From assembly GCF_002120225.1 (NCBI RefSeq), contig NZ_LAPZ01000013.1:1-64000 (forward strand): 64,000 nucleotides of DNA. The letters run 5' to 3'. The stretch is from Tenacibaculum holothuriorum (GTDB lineage: Bacteria > Bacteroidota > Bacteroidia > Flavobacteriales > Flavobacteriaceae). Below, piece by piece: positions 17,836 through 25,822 of the stretch. A program made the position numbers and the translations under genes. The number at the start of each line of letters is the position of its first letter. Position 1 is the stretch's first letter. The notes under the pieces were generated by a model, which did no database searches, had not been told where the DNA came from, and saw only the letters and a list, made by a program, of their open reading frames with translations.

Positions 17836-18993
17836 CTATTTGCTTATTACTTTTACTGTTTCTTTTACTTGTTGTGCTATTTCTCTAGCTTTATTAACGT
17901 CTTCATGTACAATAGTTACGTGTCCCATTTTACGGAAAGGTTTTGTTGTCTTTTTACCGTAAATATGAGGAGTAACACCATCAATTCTCAGGATGTCTTC
18001 TAGGTTTTCGTAAAATACATTTCCAGTATATCCTTCAGCTCCTACAAGATTTACCATGATCCCTGCAACTTTACTTTCTGTATTTCCTAACGGAAGATTT
18101 AAAATGCTTCGAACATGTTGTTCAAACTGATTGGTATAACTTGCTTCGATTGAATAATGCCCAGAATTGTGTGTTCTTGGAGCAACTTCGTTTACTAAAA
18201 TTTCATCATTTTCGGTTTGAAACATTTCAACAGCGAGTAAACCAACAAAGTCAAAAGCATCAGCCACTTTAATAGCTATCTCTTGCGCTTTTTTTGCTAC
18301 AGTATCATTTATACGAGCAGGACAAATTACATATTCAACTTGGTTTGCTTCTGGATGAAACTCCATTTCTACAACAGGGTAGGTAGTACTTTCTCCATTA
18401 GTATTTCTAGCAACGATTACAGCTAATTCATTTTTAAATGGAATTAAACTTTCAGTAATACATTCTCCAGCAGGTAAACTTTCTAAATCGTCGATAGTAC
18501 GAACTACTTTTACTCCATTGCCATCATAACCAAAACGGGCAGCTTTCCAAACAAGAGGAAAATCAATTATATCATTTTCATACGAATGTTTTAATTCTTC
18601 TAAATAAGCGTAATGATTAAAATCTGCTGTTGGAATATTGTTGTCTTTGTAGAATTTTTTTTGTGAAGCTTTGTTTTGAATGACTCTTAAATTAGATGGT
18701 TTAGGATAAATGGTTAATCCTTCTTTTTCTAATTTATCTAAAGCATCAATGTTTACATTTTCAATTTCAATGGTAAGTAAATCTACTTTTTTTCCGAAGT
18801 TGTAAACAGTATCAAAGTCTAATAAATCACCTTGATGAAATTCGTCACATTTTTTAGCACAAGGTGCTTCTAAAGATTTGTCTAAAATAGCAGTGTAAAC
18901 ATCAAATTTTTGAGTTTCTGCTAATAACATCCTCCCTAATTGACCGCCACCTAAGACACCCAATTTAAAGGGGGAAGAAAAATAATTTTTCAC
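17836..18993 (-). CDS. purK: N5-carboxyaminoimidazole ribonucleotide synthase
   Basis: 385 residues, ATP-grasp. Makes N5-CAIR from AIR, bicarbonate and ATP. N-terminal LGVLGGGQLGRMLL, central KAARFGYDGNGV, and C-terminal VNEVAPRTHNSGH with metal-binding Glu and Asn are all diagnostic. The start is GTG at 18993; the Rossmann strand begins at residue 11, so a later start is unlikely. First gene of the purKE unit. Confidence 0.96.
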   Translation of the reverse strand: MKNYFSSPFKLGVLGGGQLGRMLLAETQKFDVYTAILDKSLEAPCAKKCDEFHQGDLLDFDTVYNFGKKVDLLTIEIENVNIDALDKLEKEGLTIYPKPSNLRVIQNKASQKKFYKDNNIPTADFNHYAYLEELKHSYENDIIDFPLVWKAARFGYDGNGVKVVRTIDDLESLPAGECITESLIPFKNELAVIVARNTNGESTTYPVVEMEFHPEANQVEYVICPARINDTVAKKAQEIAIKVADAFDFVGLLAVEMFQTENDEILVNEVAPRTHNSGHYSIEASYTNQFEQHVRSILNLPLGNTESKVAGIMVNLVGAEGYTGNVFYENLEDILRIDGVTPHIYGKKTTKPFRKMGHVTIVHEDVNKAREIAQQVKETVKVISK

Positions 18994-19026
18994 GATAAAA
19001 GTTGTTAGTGTGTGTTGTTGTTACCG

Positions 19027-19034
19027 CAAAAATA
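19027..19034 (-). promoter_or_regulatory. purK -7 box
   Basis: On the minus strand TATTTTTG, an exact TAnnTTTG, 33 bp before the GTG start of purK. No convincing -33 element. Confidence 0.4.
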
Positions 19035-19060
19035 ATAATCTATTTCTTAGATTCTTAATT

Positions 19061-19486
19061 TTAATTAGTTATTTGTATTGAGTTACCATTTTGAATCACT
19101 GTGTATCGTCTTGCACCACCACTACAATCGCTTTCTCCAGAAACTAAACTACCATTTAATAAACTATATTTACTACCGTCGCAAGAGCATTCTAAAATAG
19201 GGGCATTAACAATCATTGGTGCAGCACAATCTCTATTAGGGCATTCTCTATCTAAAGCAACATAAGGAGTAAATGAACCCCCAGTACCTTTATTAAAAAG
19301 AACAATTCCTTTTAATCCGCCAGCTATTGTAGCAGTTCCGTTAGGTGTAATTAAACCATTTAGTTGAGGATTGCTTAAATCTAATGTAATTGGTGCAATT
19401 GTATTTTGAAAACAACTGTTTGTTGTTATGTCACTACCACAGCTTAAAACACTTACACATAGTAAAAAATAAAATACTTTCTTCAT
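19061..19486 (-). CDS. Rieske-fold lipoprotein lacking histidine ligands
   Basis: 141 residues with a lipoprotein signal (LSCGS). The C-terminal half reads like a Rieske domain, but the two cluster-binding boxes are altered: CPNRDC where a CTHxGC-type box is expected, and CSCDGSKY where CxCHGSxF is expected. The two histidines are thus replaced by Asn and Asp. It may bind no [2Fe-2S] cluster, or the cysteines may form disulfides or bind another metal. Such proteins recur in Bacteroidota; function unknown. Confidence 0.6.
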   Translation of the reverse strand: MKKVFYFLLCVSVLSCGSDITTNSCFQNTIAPITLDLSNPQLNGLITPNGTATIAGGLKGIVLFNKGTGGSFTPYVALDRECPNRDCAAPMIVNAPILECSCDGSKYSLLNGSLVSGESDCSGGARRYTVIQNGNSIQITN

Positions 19487-19537
19487 TTAATTGAATTGAT
19501 ACTTAAAAACAAACGCCACGAATTTACAAATATTTTG

Positions 19538-19545
19538 TACATTTG
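19538..19545 (+). promoter_or_regulatory. greA promoter -7 box
   Basis: TACATTTG, an exact TAnnTTTG, 137 bp before the greA start, implying a leader of about 130 nt. Confidence 0.45.
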
Positions 19546-19550
19546 TAGGG

Positions 19551-19579
19551 AATCTCATTCCTAACGGTTTGAGATTTTT
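19551..19579 (+). promoter_or_regulatory. Terminator-like hairpin in the greA leader
   Basis: AATCTCA (19551-19557) pairs with TGAGATT (19570-19576), followed by TTT. It sits at the very start of the predicted greA transcript, and a second small stem GTTCT/AGAAC follows at about 19590-19603. It could reduce readthrough into greA. Confidence 0.35.
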
Positions 19580-19682
19580 GACTTTTAAAAGTTCTAGATA
19601 GAACATAAAAGAATTAAAATAGATATTTCTTTGTACTCTTGAAGAAGAAAAGAAATAATTTGTTGATTTAAAAAGAAGAAAG

Positions 19683-20156
19683 ATGAGTAACGTATCATAT
19701 TATACAGTAGAAGGATTAAAGAAATTAAAAGACGAGCTAGCACATTTAGAACAAGTTGAAAGACCAAGAGTTTCCCAAGAAATTGCTGATGCTCGTGATA
19801 AAGGAGATTTAAGTGAAAATGCAGAATATCATGCAGCAAAAGAAGAACAATCTTTATTAGAAACGAAGATTGCAAAACTTAAAAATGTTGTTGCAAGTGC
19901 TCGTATTATTGATGAAAGTCAGTTAGATACTTCTAAGGTTTTAATTCACTCTATCGTTAAAATAAAGAATACAACTAATAACATGGAGTTTACATATACG
20001 TTAGTTGCTGATTCTGAATCGGATGTTAGAAATGGAAAACTTTCTGTGAACTCTCCAATAGGAAAAGGTTTGTTAGGAAAAGAAGTAGGCGATATGGCCG
20101 AAATTCAAGTGCCTAATGGTATTATGAAATTTGAAGTTGTAGAAATTTCGAGATAA
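19683..20156 (+). CDS. greA: Transcription elongation factor GreA
   Basis: 157 residues, standard length. It rescues backtracked RNA polymerase by stimulating transcript cleavage. The N-terminal coiled coil (about 10-75) carries the acidic tip DARDKGDLSENAEYHAAKEE, and the C-terminal FKBP-like domain ends in SPIGKGLLGKEVGD. Start is ATG within AAGATGAG; the YYTVEGLKKLKDEL opening is typical. It is followed by a strong terminator. Confidence 0.97.
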   Translation: MSNVSYYTVEGLKKLKDELAHLEQVERPRVSQEIADARDKGDLSENAEYHAAKEEQSLLETKIAKLKNVVASARIIDESQLDTSKVLIHSIVKIKNTTNNMEFTYTLVADSESDVRNGKLSVNSPIGKGLLGKEVGDMAEIQVPNGIMKFEVVEISR

Positions 20157-20179
20157 GAAATTAAAATAAATGATATTGA

Positions 20180-20207
20180 AGCGTTGCTCTAAGCAACGCT
20201 TTTTTTA
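20180..20207 (+). terminator. greA terminator
   Basis: AGCGTTGC, loop TCTAA, GCAACGCT, then seven T. It starts 24 bp after the stop codon. Confidence 0.85.
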
Positions 20208-20236
20208 TTTTTACTAAAGATTAAAAACGAACTACT

Positions 20237-20629
20237 ATGGCAAGTATTTTTACTAAGATTGTAAGCGGAGAAATTCCGTCATATAAAATAGCAGAAGATG
20301 ATAATTATTTTGCTTTTTTAGATATTAACCCGAATGCAAAAGGGCACACATTAGTGATACCTAAAAGAGAAGAAAACAAAATATTTGATTTATCGAAAGA
20401 AGAATATGATGGCCTAATGTCGTTTTCTTACAGAGTAGCAAAAGCATTAGAGAAAGCTGTTCCTTGTGAAAGAATAGGTATGAGTGTTATTGGTTTAGAA
20501 GTACCTCATGTGCATGTACACTTAATTCCTATAAACACAATGGCAGATATGCAGTTTATGAAAAAAGAAAAATTAACTGAAGAAGAATTTTTAGCTGTCG
20601 CAAAACGAATTGCCGAGAATTTTGAGTAA
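20237..20629 (+). CDS. HIT family nucleotide hydrolase/transferase
   Basis: 130 residues. The histidine triad HVHVHLIP is at 91-98, and the N-terminal ASIFTKIVSGEIPSYKI is typical of the bacterial Hint-like HIT branch. These enzymes hydrolyse nucleoside phosphoramidates or dinucleotides in the cytosol. It follows the greA terminator and is 6 bp from the AraC-type regulator, so those two are probably cotranscribed. Confidence 0.92.
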   Translation: MASIFTKIVSGEIPSYKIAEDDNYFAFLDINPNAKGHTLVIPKREENKIFDLSKEEYDGLMSFSYRVAKALEKAVPCERIGMSVIGLEVPHVHVHLIPINTMADMQFMKKEKLTEEEFLAVAKRIAENFE

Positions 20630-20635
20630 TCTTTA

Positions 20636-21475
20636 TTGGAAGAACAGTTTCTTACATATAAGCCTAAAAATGAAATTGTAGCAAAACATATTTCGTACTA
20701 TTATTTTCATCAATCATTTAATGAGAATTTTGAACGAAGTTTTGTGTATTATCCGAATTTTAAAAATACAATTACCATTCATAAAGATTCTGTGGCGAGC
20801 AGAACAAAAACTTCTGGAGTATACACCTTTAAAAAAGATAATTTAGAAGTGTATTATTCTAGTAACTTAAACCTAAGAAAAGAAGTAGTTTTAAAAGGTA
20901 AGTTTAATAAAATAGGAATTGTATTTACTCCGTTAGGGTTGAATTATTTTTTAGAGTGTGCTTTGTCTAAAATTTCTTCTCAGGTAGAATTTGATTTTAA
21001 TTACTTCGGAAATGAATTTGTAACTGAAATATATAAAGTTTATCAAGCAGCCAAATTTGAAGATAAAGTAACGTTGTTAGATGCCTTTTTTGAATCAAAG
21101 TATAATCCGAATTTAGATGAAAGGATTCAATTAGCGGTCAAAGAAATAATAAGTTCTAAAGGACTAACAACATCACTAGAAATAGCCGATATTCTTAAAG
21201 TAAGTAGAAAAACTGTTTTACGATTGTTTAAAACTCACCTTAATTGTTCTGTAGAAGATTATAAAAAATTAGTTCGTTTTAGAGTTGCTTTAAATCACTC
21301 TCAAGAATCGAAAGATGAATTAAAGTTATCTGATATTGCTTATGATACACATTTTTGCGATCAAGCAAGCTTAACAAACCACTTCAAGTCAATTATAGGG
21401 AAAACTCCTAAATCATTATTTAAGAATATTGAAAAATTAGGAGAAGAAGATACTTATTGGACTCTTAAAAAGTAA
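20636..21475 (+). CDS. AraC-family transcriptional regulator
   Basis: 279 residues from a TTG start 6 bp after the HIT gene; no in-frame ATG lies near, and residues from FLTYKPKNEIVAKHISYYY are needed for the N-terminal sensing domain. The C-terminal two-HTH AraC domain covers about 175-270: LEIADILKVSRKTVLRLFK, then LSDIAYDTHFCDQASLTNHF and IGKTPK. The N-terminal half is a DUF6597-like cupin-type region. Target genes unknown; the esterase-like lipoprotein downstream is a candidate. Confidence 0.85.
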   Translation: MEEQFLTYKPKNEIVAKHISYYYFHQSFNENFERSFVYYPNFKNTITIHKDSVASRTKTSGVYTFKKDNLEVYYSSNLNLRKEVVLKGKFNKIGIVFTPLGLNYFLECALSKISSQVEFDFNYFGNEFVTEIYKVYQAAKFEDKVTLLDAFFESKYNPNLDERIQLAVKEIISSKGLTTSLEIADILKVSRKTVLRLFKTHLNCSVEDYKKLVRFRVALNHSQESKDELKLSDIAYDTHFCDQASLTNHFKSIIGKTPKSLFKNIEKLGEEDTYWTLKK

Positions 21476-21512
21476 TGTCTCAATCTTACAATTTTTAAAA
21501 ACAAAGCCATTG

Positions 21513-21520
21513 TATGTTTG
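21513..21520 (+). promoter_or_regulatory. -7 box before esterase-like lipoprotein
   Basis: TATGTTTG, exact TAnnTTTG, 22 bp before the ATG at 21543. It separates this gene from the AraC regulator. Confidence 0.45.
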
Positions 21521-21542
21521 TAGAAAATAAAACTATAAACAT

Positions 21543-22823
21543 ATGAAAAAGGTACTTTTCTTATTAATCTTAATAAGCATCGGGTGTAAAAAATCAACAA
21601 AAGAGTTTACAAGTACATCTGACGAAAAAATTGCATACTTAGAAAAAAACAGATTCGATTTAAACTCTTCAGCATTTAATTTCCCTCAAAAAGATTTTAA
21701 AATTTTAGGTTTAGGAGCTTATCATGGAAGTGCGAAAATAGAAGATGTAGAAATTAAGATGTTAGAATCATTAACTAAAGAGGGAAAGATCAAGTATTAT
21801 TTTCCTGAATTAGATTACAGTACAGCTCATTTTTTTAATAGATATTTAAAAACAGGTAACGAAGATTTGTTAAAGGAATTAGTAGTTTCTATAGGTTTTT
21901 ACTGTGAGCAAGAAAGAACTATTGAAGTTTATGAGAAATGGAAAAACTTAAAAGCATTATACGACAAGCTGCCCAAAGAAAAAAGATTTAAAGTAGTTGG
22001 TTTAGAATGGATTCAGAATTACAAAAATACTTCTAAGTACTTATTGGAGTTACTAGATTCATCGAAAGTTGATTTTAAGCCTGTTGAAGAAATCAGAGAT
22101 ATGGTTAAAAAAGACACTACTCATTTCGCTTTAGGAGATTTAAGTTTCGCTTATTCTAAAATGCAAAATCTTGTAAAAGATTTTAAAGAAAATAAAACTG
22201 TTTATCAAGACAATACGTCGAATCCTAAAATATTAAATCATTTAATAAAAACGATTGAAGAGTCATTTCCTAAAGATCAAGATCGTGAAAAGATGATGTT
22301 TAATAATTATGTAAACTTAGATAAGATTTATAACTTCAAAGAAAATCCACAGTTTATTAGAATTGGTTTTTTTCATCTTGAAAAATCTAGAGAAGGAGAA
22401 AAAAGTTATCCGTCATTTTTTGCTAGACTTATAGAGAATAAGATCTATAAAAAAGAAGAAGTAATATCGGTGATAGGATATTATACAAATAGCGAAGTAG
22501 TTTGGGATGAACTTTATGAAAATGATACCTATAAAGGATTTACTATCGAAGCAGGTTTTGGAATTGGTGATTACGAAAAAGAATTTTTTAGAGGAATTCA
22601 GAATTTAAAAAACACTAAAATTTCTGATAAAACATTATTTCGTTTGAATAAAAACAATTCTCCTTATAATTCTGAACCAGATTTAATAGAGGTTATAATG
22701 CCTGATAAAAAGTCAAATGGAGAAAAGGTAAAAGAAATGAGCACTCTTGATTTTATGGATTATGCAATTTTAATATCTAATTCTAAAGCAAGTAAGCCAA
22801 TTTTTGAAATGGATAAAAAATAA
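21543..22823 (+). CDS. Lipoprotein, erythromycin-esterase/ChaN-like fold (tentative)
   Basis: 426 residues with a lipoprotein signal ending SIGC (Cys15). FKILGLGAYHGSAKIEDVEI followed by a PELDY strand, and later the REKMMFNNYVNL helix, resemble erythromycin esterase and the related ChaN/TIKI clan. However, the Glu that precedes the motif His in those enzymes (GExxHG or GExH) is Gly or Ala here, so catalysis is doubtful. It lies after an AraC regulator and ends in a shared convergent terminator. Function is not assignable beyond the fold. Confidence 0.5.
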   Translation: MKKVLFLLILISIGCKKSTKEFTSTSDEKIAYLEKNRFDLNSSAFNFPQKDFKILGLGAYHGSAKIEDVEIKMLESLTKEGKIKYYFPELDYSTAHFFNRYLKTGNEDLLKELVVSIGFYCEQERTIEVYEKWKNLKALYDKLPKEKRFKVVGLEWIQNYKNTSKYLLELLDSSKVDFKPVEEIRDMVKKDTTHFALGDLSFAYSKMQNLVKDFKENKTVYQDNTSNPKILNHLIKTIEESFPKDQDREKMMFNNYVNLDKIYNFKENPQFIRIGFFHLEKSREGEKSYPSFFARLIENKIYKKEEVISVIGYYTNSEVVWDELYENDTYKGFTIEAGFGIGDYEKEFFRGIQNLKNTKISDKTLFRLNKNNSPYNSEPDLIEVIMPDKKSNGEKVKEMSTLDFMDYAILISNSKASKPIFEMDKK

Positions 22824-22830
22824 AAGAATA

Positions 22831-22860
22831 ATTAAGAGTGTAGTTTTCTACACTCTTAAT
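22831..22860. terminator. Convergent bidirectional terminator
   Basis: ATTAAGAGTGTAG, loop TTTT, CTACACTCTTAAT: a perfect 13-bp stem. It lies just after the esterase-like gene and its right arm contains the stop codon of the histidine kinase gene on the minus strand. Confidence 0.75.
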
Positions 22861-24019
22861 TAGTTTTGTTTAAAACAATCTCAAAGCTTGTTCCTTTACC
22901 AAGTTCAGATTTTAACACTTGAATTTTACCATCATGATAGTCTTCAATAATTCTTTTAGAAAGTGAAAGGCCTAATCCCCAACCGCGTTTTTTGGTGGTA
23001 AACCCAGGTTTGAAAATTTGTTTAAACTTAGATTTCGGAATTCCTTTTCCTGTATCAGAAATAAGGATTTTAATATGTTTTACAGTATTGTTAATCTCTA
23101 AAGAAATATTCCCTTTTCCTTGCATTGCATCAATAGCATTTTTTACTAAATTTTCAATAACCCAACCAAATAATTCGGAATTTATATTACTGAACAATTC
23201 ATTGTTTTGACTTGAAAAAGCAAATGAAACTTGTTTAGAACTTCGAGATTCTAAATAATCAAAAGTACTTTTAGTAACCGTTACAATGTTTTGTTTTTCT
23301 AGTTTAGGTGTCGAGCCTATTTTAGAAAAACGATTTGCAATGGTACTAAGTCTATCAACATCTTTTTGCATCTCTCCAACATACGATTGATCGATGTTTT
23401 CAGTTTTTAAAATTTCAATCCAACCTAATAAAGATGATAAAGGAGTACCAATTTGATGAGCAGTCTCCTTTGCCATACCTGTCCATAATTTATTCTGTTC
23501 AGCAATTTTATTAGAGCTAAAAAATAAATAGATTACAGATAAGAACAAGCCTAAAATTAAAAGTAAAGCTAATGGGTAATAGGTAAGTTTATCAATTAAA
23601 GATGAATCTTTATAGTAAATGAAATCAGTTTTTCCTAAATAATTTATAGAAATCGGTTTATTTTGATTTTTCATTATAGCTAATTGCTCTTTTAAAAACT
23701 GAGGGTCTTTAGCTTTAATAGAATCTAAATTGAAACTTTCAGTAATTTCTCCCTTTGCATTAACAAGTATAAAAGGGATGTCTTTAGTTTTTTCGGTTAT
23801 TATTTTTAAAACTAAAGGAGAGAGTTCTTTGTCTAAATCTTGAACAGAAGTTGTATTCAATTCTTCTATAGCATCAGCATATGTTTCAACTTTTATTCGT
23901 TCTTCTTGTTTAAATTTTTGAAAGAAAACATACGTGTTCCATAAAATAAAAGAAACAATAATTAAAGAAATACCAATTGCTATACGCTTTAACCAAAAAG
24001 TATTGTTAAAAAAACTCAT
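22856..24019 (-). CDS. Membrane sensor histidine kinase
   Basis: 387 residues. Two transmembrane helices (about 11-29 and 146-167) flank a small periplasmic sensor region. HisKA follows with the phospho-acceptor His in KETAHQIGTPLSSLLGW (near 190), then HATPase_c with NLVKNAIDAM (N box), DTGKGIPK (G1) and GWGLGLSLSKRII (G2). No response regulator gene is adjacent, so it is an orphan kinase in this window. The -7 box upstream is only 4 bp from the ATG. Confidence 0.92.
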   Translation of the reverse strand: MSFFNNTFWLKRIAIGISLIIVSFILWNTYVFFQKFKQEERIKVETYADAIEELNTTSVQDLDKELSPLVLKIITEKTKDIPFILVNAKGEITESFNLDSIKAKDPQFLKEQLAIMKNQNKPISINYLGKTDFIYYKDSSLIDKLTYYPLALLLILGLFLSVIYLFFSSNKIAEQNKLWTGMAKETAHQIGTPLSSLLGWIEILKTENIDQSYVGEMQKDVDRLSTIANRFSKIGSTPKLEKQNIVTVTKSTFDYLESRSSKQVSFAFSSQNNELFSNINSELFGWVIENLVKNAIDAMQGKGNISLEINNTVKHIKILISDTGKGIPKSKFKQIFKPGFTTKKRGWGLGLSLSKRIIEDYHDGKIQVLKSELGKGTSFEIVLNKTN

Positions 24020-24023
24020 AAGT

Positions 24024-24031
24024 CAAATATA
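24024..24031 (-). promoter_or_regulatory. -7 box of histidine kinase gene
   Basis: TATATTTG on the minus strand, exact consensus, 4 bp before the ATG, predicting a leaderless or nearly leaderless transcript. Confidence 0.4.
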
Positions 24032-24095
24032 ACTATTCTGTACTATAACTTAATTTCTAAAACCGTAGTATATTTACCTATTAAAAAATAGAAAC

Positions 24096-24956
24096 ATGTT
24101 ATCTATAAATCCTAAAGAAATACCTGTTGGTAAATTACATGGTTATTTATTAGGAGCTATTGCTCCGAGACCTATTGCCTTTGCTAGTACCATAGATAAA
24201 GAAGGAAACCCTAACTTATCACCATTTAGTTTTTTTAATGTTTTTGGGGCAAATCCACCAATTATGATATTTTCTCCAGCTCGAAGCGTACGAGCGAATA
24301 CCACAAAACATACATTAGACAATTCAGAAGAAGTCAAAGAAGTAGTAATTAATGTGGTTAATTATGATATTGTACAGCAAATGTCATTGAGTAGTACAAT
24401 GTATCCGAAAGGAGTGAATGAGTTTGAAAAAGCAGGATTAACGATGTTGCCTTCTGATGAAGTAAAACCTTTTAGAGTTGCAGAATCTCCAGTACAGTTT
24501 GAGTGTAAAGTAAAAGACATTATTTATACAGGAAGAGAAGGAGGTGCAGGAAATTTAATCGTTTGTGAAGTAGTTAAACTACATATTAATGAAGATGTTT
24601 TAGCAGAAGACGGAAGTATAGATCAGCATAAAATAGATTTAGTAGCCAGAGCAGGAGGAAGCTATTACTCAAGAGCAAGAGATGGATTTTTCGAAATCCC
24701 GAAACCAATTTCAACATTAGGAATTGGAGTAGATCAAATCCCATATGAAATTAGAAATAGTACCATTTTAACAGGAAATAATTTAGGAATGTTAGGAAAT
24801 GTAGAAGAATTACCTAACCAAGAAACTGTTAATAACTTTGCTAAAGAACATGCTGAGTTTGTGGGAATTTCAACTGAAAAAAAGCATACATTTGCACAAG
24901 AGTATTTACAAAAGAATGATGTTGAAAGTGCATGGAAAGTACTTTTAATTAAATAG
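24096..24956 (+). CDS. Flavin reductase family protein (FMN-binding)
   Basis: 286 residues. The flavin_reduct (DIM6/NTAB-like) split-barrel domain covers about 10-190, with GAIAPRPIAFASTID, NLSPFSFFNVFGANPPIM and VINVVNYDIVQQM as the FMN-binding strands. Members reduce free flavins or act on small substrates; the partner is unknown. It is 8 bp from the DUF3127 gene and probably cotranscribed with it. A near-consensus TATATTTA lies 25 bp upstream. Confidence 0.88.
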   Translation: MLSINPKEIPVGKLHGYLLGAIAPRPIAFASTIDKEGNPNLSPFSFFNVFGANPPIMIFSPARSVRANTTKHTLDNSEEVKEVVINVVNYDIVQQMSLSSTMYPKGVNEFEKAGLTMLPSDEVKPFRVAESPVQFECKVKDIIYTGREGGAGNLIVCEVVKLHINEDVLAEDGSIDQHKIDLVARAGGSYYSRARDGFFEIPKPISTLGIGVDQIPYEIRNSTILTGNNLGMLGNVEELPNQETVNNFAKEHAEFVGISTEKKHTFAQEYLQKNDVESAWKVLLIK

Positions 24957-24964
24957 TTAAGATT

Positions 24965-25330
24965 ATGGAAGTTATAGGGAAAATTAAATTAATTAACGAA
25001 ACACAAACATTTGGATCTAACGGATTTAGAAAGCGTGAAATGGTAATAACTACCGATGAGCAATATCCGCAAATGATTTTAATAGAGTTTATTCAAGATA
25101 AAGTAGATTTATTAAATAACTATCAAGTAGGTCAAGACGTAAAAGTTTCTATTAACTTAAGAGGAAGAGAGTGGATTAACCCACAAGGAGAAGCTAAGTA
25201 TTTTAACGCGATTCAAGGTTGGAGAATTGAAAACTTACAACAAGCAGCACCTCAAAATATGCCGCCAGTAGATCAGTTTCAACCAGCACCAGATTTAAAT
25301 ACTGAAGAACCAGACGATTTACCTTTCTAA
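24965..25330 (+). CDS. DUF3127 OB-fold-like protein
   Basis: 121 residues. The domain at 1-90 (GKIKLINETQTFGSNGFRKR, then INLRGREWINPQGEAKYFN) is a DUF3127, an OB-fold-like family common in Bacteroidota and resembling single-stranded nucleic-acid binding proteins. The C-terminus is Gln/Pro-rich and ends in an acidic EEPDDLPF, strikingly like the acidic tip of SSB that recruits partners. A role on ssDNA or RNA is inference. Confidence 0.85.
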   Translation: MEVIGKIKLINETQTFGSNGFRKREMVITTDEQYPQMILIEFIQDKVDLLNNYQVGQDVKVSINLRGREWINPQGEAKYFNAIQGWRIENLQQAAPQNMPPVDQFQPAPDLNTEEPDDLPF

Positions 25331-25353
25331 AAAAGAGGATAGATAATAATATT

Positions 25354-25390
25354 AAACGGAGTTAATTTTTAAAATTGGCTCCGTTTTTTT
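25354..25390 (+). terminator. Terminator after DUF3127 gene
   Basis: AAACGGAG pairs with CTCCGTTT across a 17-nt loop, followed by seven T. Confidence 0.7.
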
Positions 25391-25454
25391 ATGTTTTGCG
25401 GAAATCTACATTTCAAATTGCGGATATCCCTTTTATAAAACTAAAAAGGGTATA

Positions 25455-25462
25455 TATATTTG
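25455..25462 (+). promoter_or_regulatory. -7 box of candidate small RNA
   Basis: TATATTTG, exact TAnnTTTG, with no reading frame downstream on the plus strand before a strong terminator. Confidence 0.45.
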
Positions 25463-25468
25463 TATCAT

Positions 25469-25546
25469 CATCACCCAGTAAAATGGGAGAGGAATTTAAG
25501 GGGAAAAAAGTAATCCTTCTAGGGTAACCTAGAAGGATTCGTTTTT
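25469..25546 (+). ncRNA. Candidate small RNA of about 78 nt
   Basis: The stretch between the DUF3127 terminator and the DUF1456 gene holds an exact -7 box, then a purine-rich sequence with a small CCCA/TGGG stem, then a perfect 12-bp terminator hairpin (25512-25523 with 25528-25539, loop GTAA) and a T run. That is the layout of an independent small RNA gene. The start is estimated from the usual distance to the -7 box. The hairpin also has T-rich sequence on the other strand and may terminate the minus-strand DUF1456 transcript, which is the main alternative reading. Confidence 0.45.
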
Positions 25547-25574
25547 ATATAAATATTATTATTATTTAAAAAGG

Positions 25575-25811
25575 TTATTTTTTCTCAGGCATCGGACCTC
25601 TTAAATGAATAATTAATCCATTTAAGAAATTTCTTAAAAACTGATCGCCACAGGGCATATATTTAGGGTGGTTTTCATTTCTAAAAATAGCATTAATTTC
25701 ACCTTTAGAAACTTTAAAATCTACCAAAGCACAGATTTCAATTATATCAGTATCTCTTAATTTATGAGCTACTCTAAGCTTTTTGAAAATATCATTGTTT
25801 GTAAGTCCCAT
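25575..25811 (-). CDS. DUF1456 family protein, single-repeat form
   Basis: 78 residues matching one DUF1456 (YehS-like) repeat: LTNNDIFKKLRVAHKLRDTD, then VSKGEINAIFRNE and CGDQFLRNFLNGLI. E. coli YehS has two such repeats in about 156 residues, so this is a half-length member. It starts at MGLTNND and lies 11 bp after the VTT-domain gene. Function unknown. Confidence 0.85.
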   Translation of the reverse strand: MGLTNNDIFKKLRVAHKLRDTDIIEICALVDFKVSKGEINAIFRNENHPKYMPCGDQFLRNFLNGLIIHLRGPMPEKK

Positions 25812-25822
25812 AGTATAAGATT

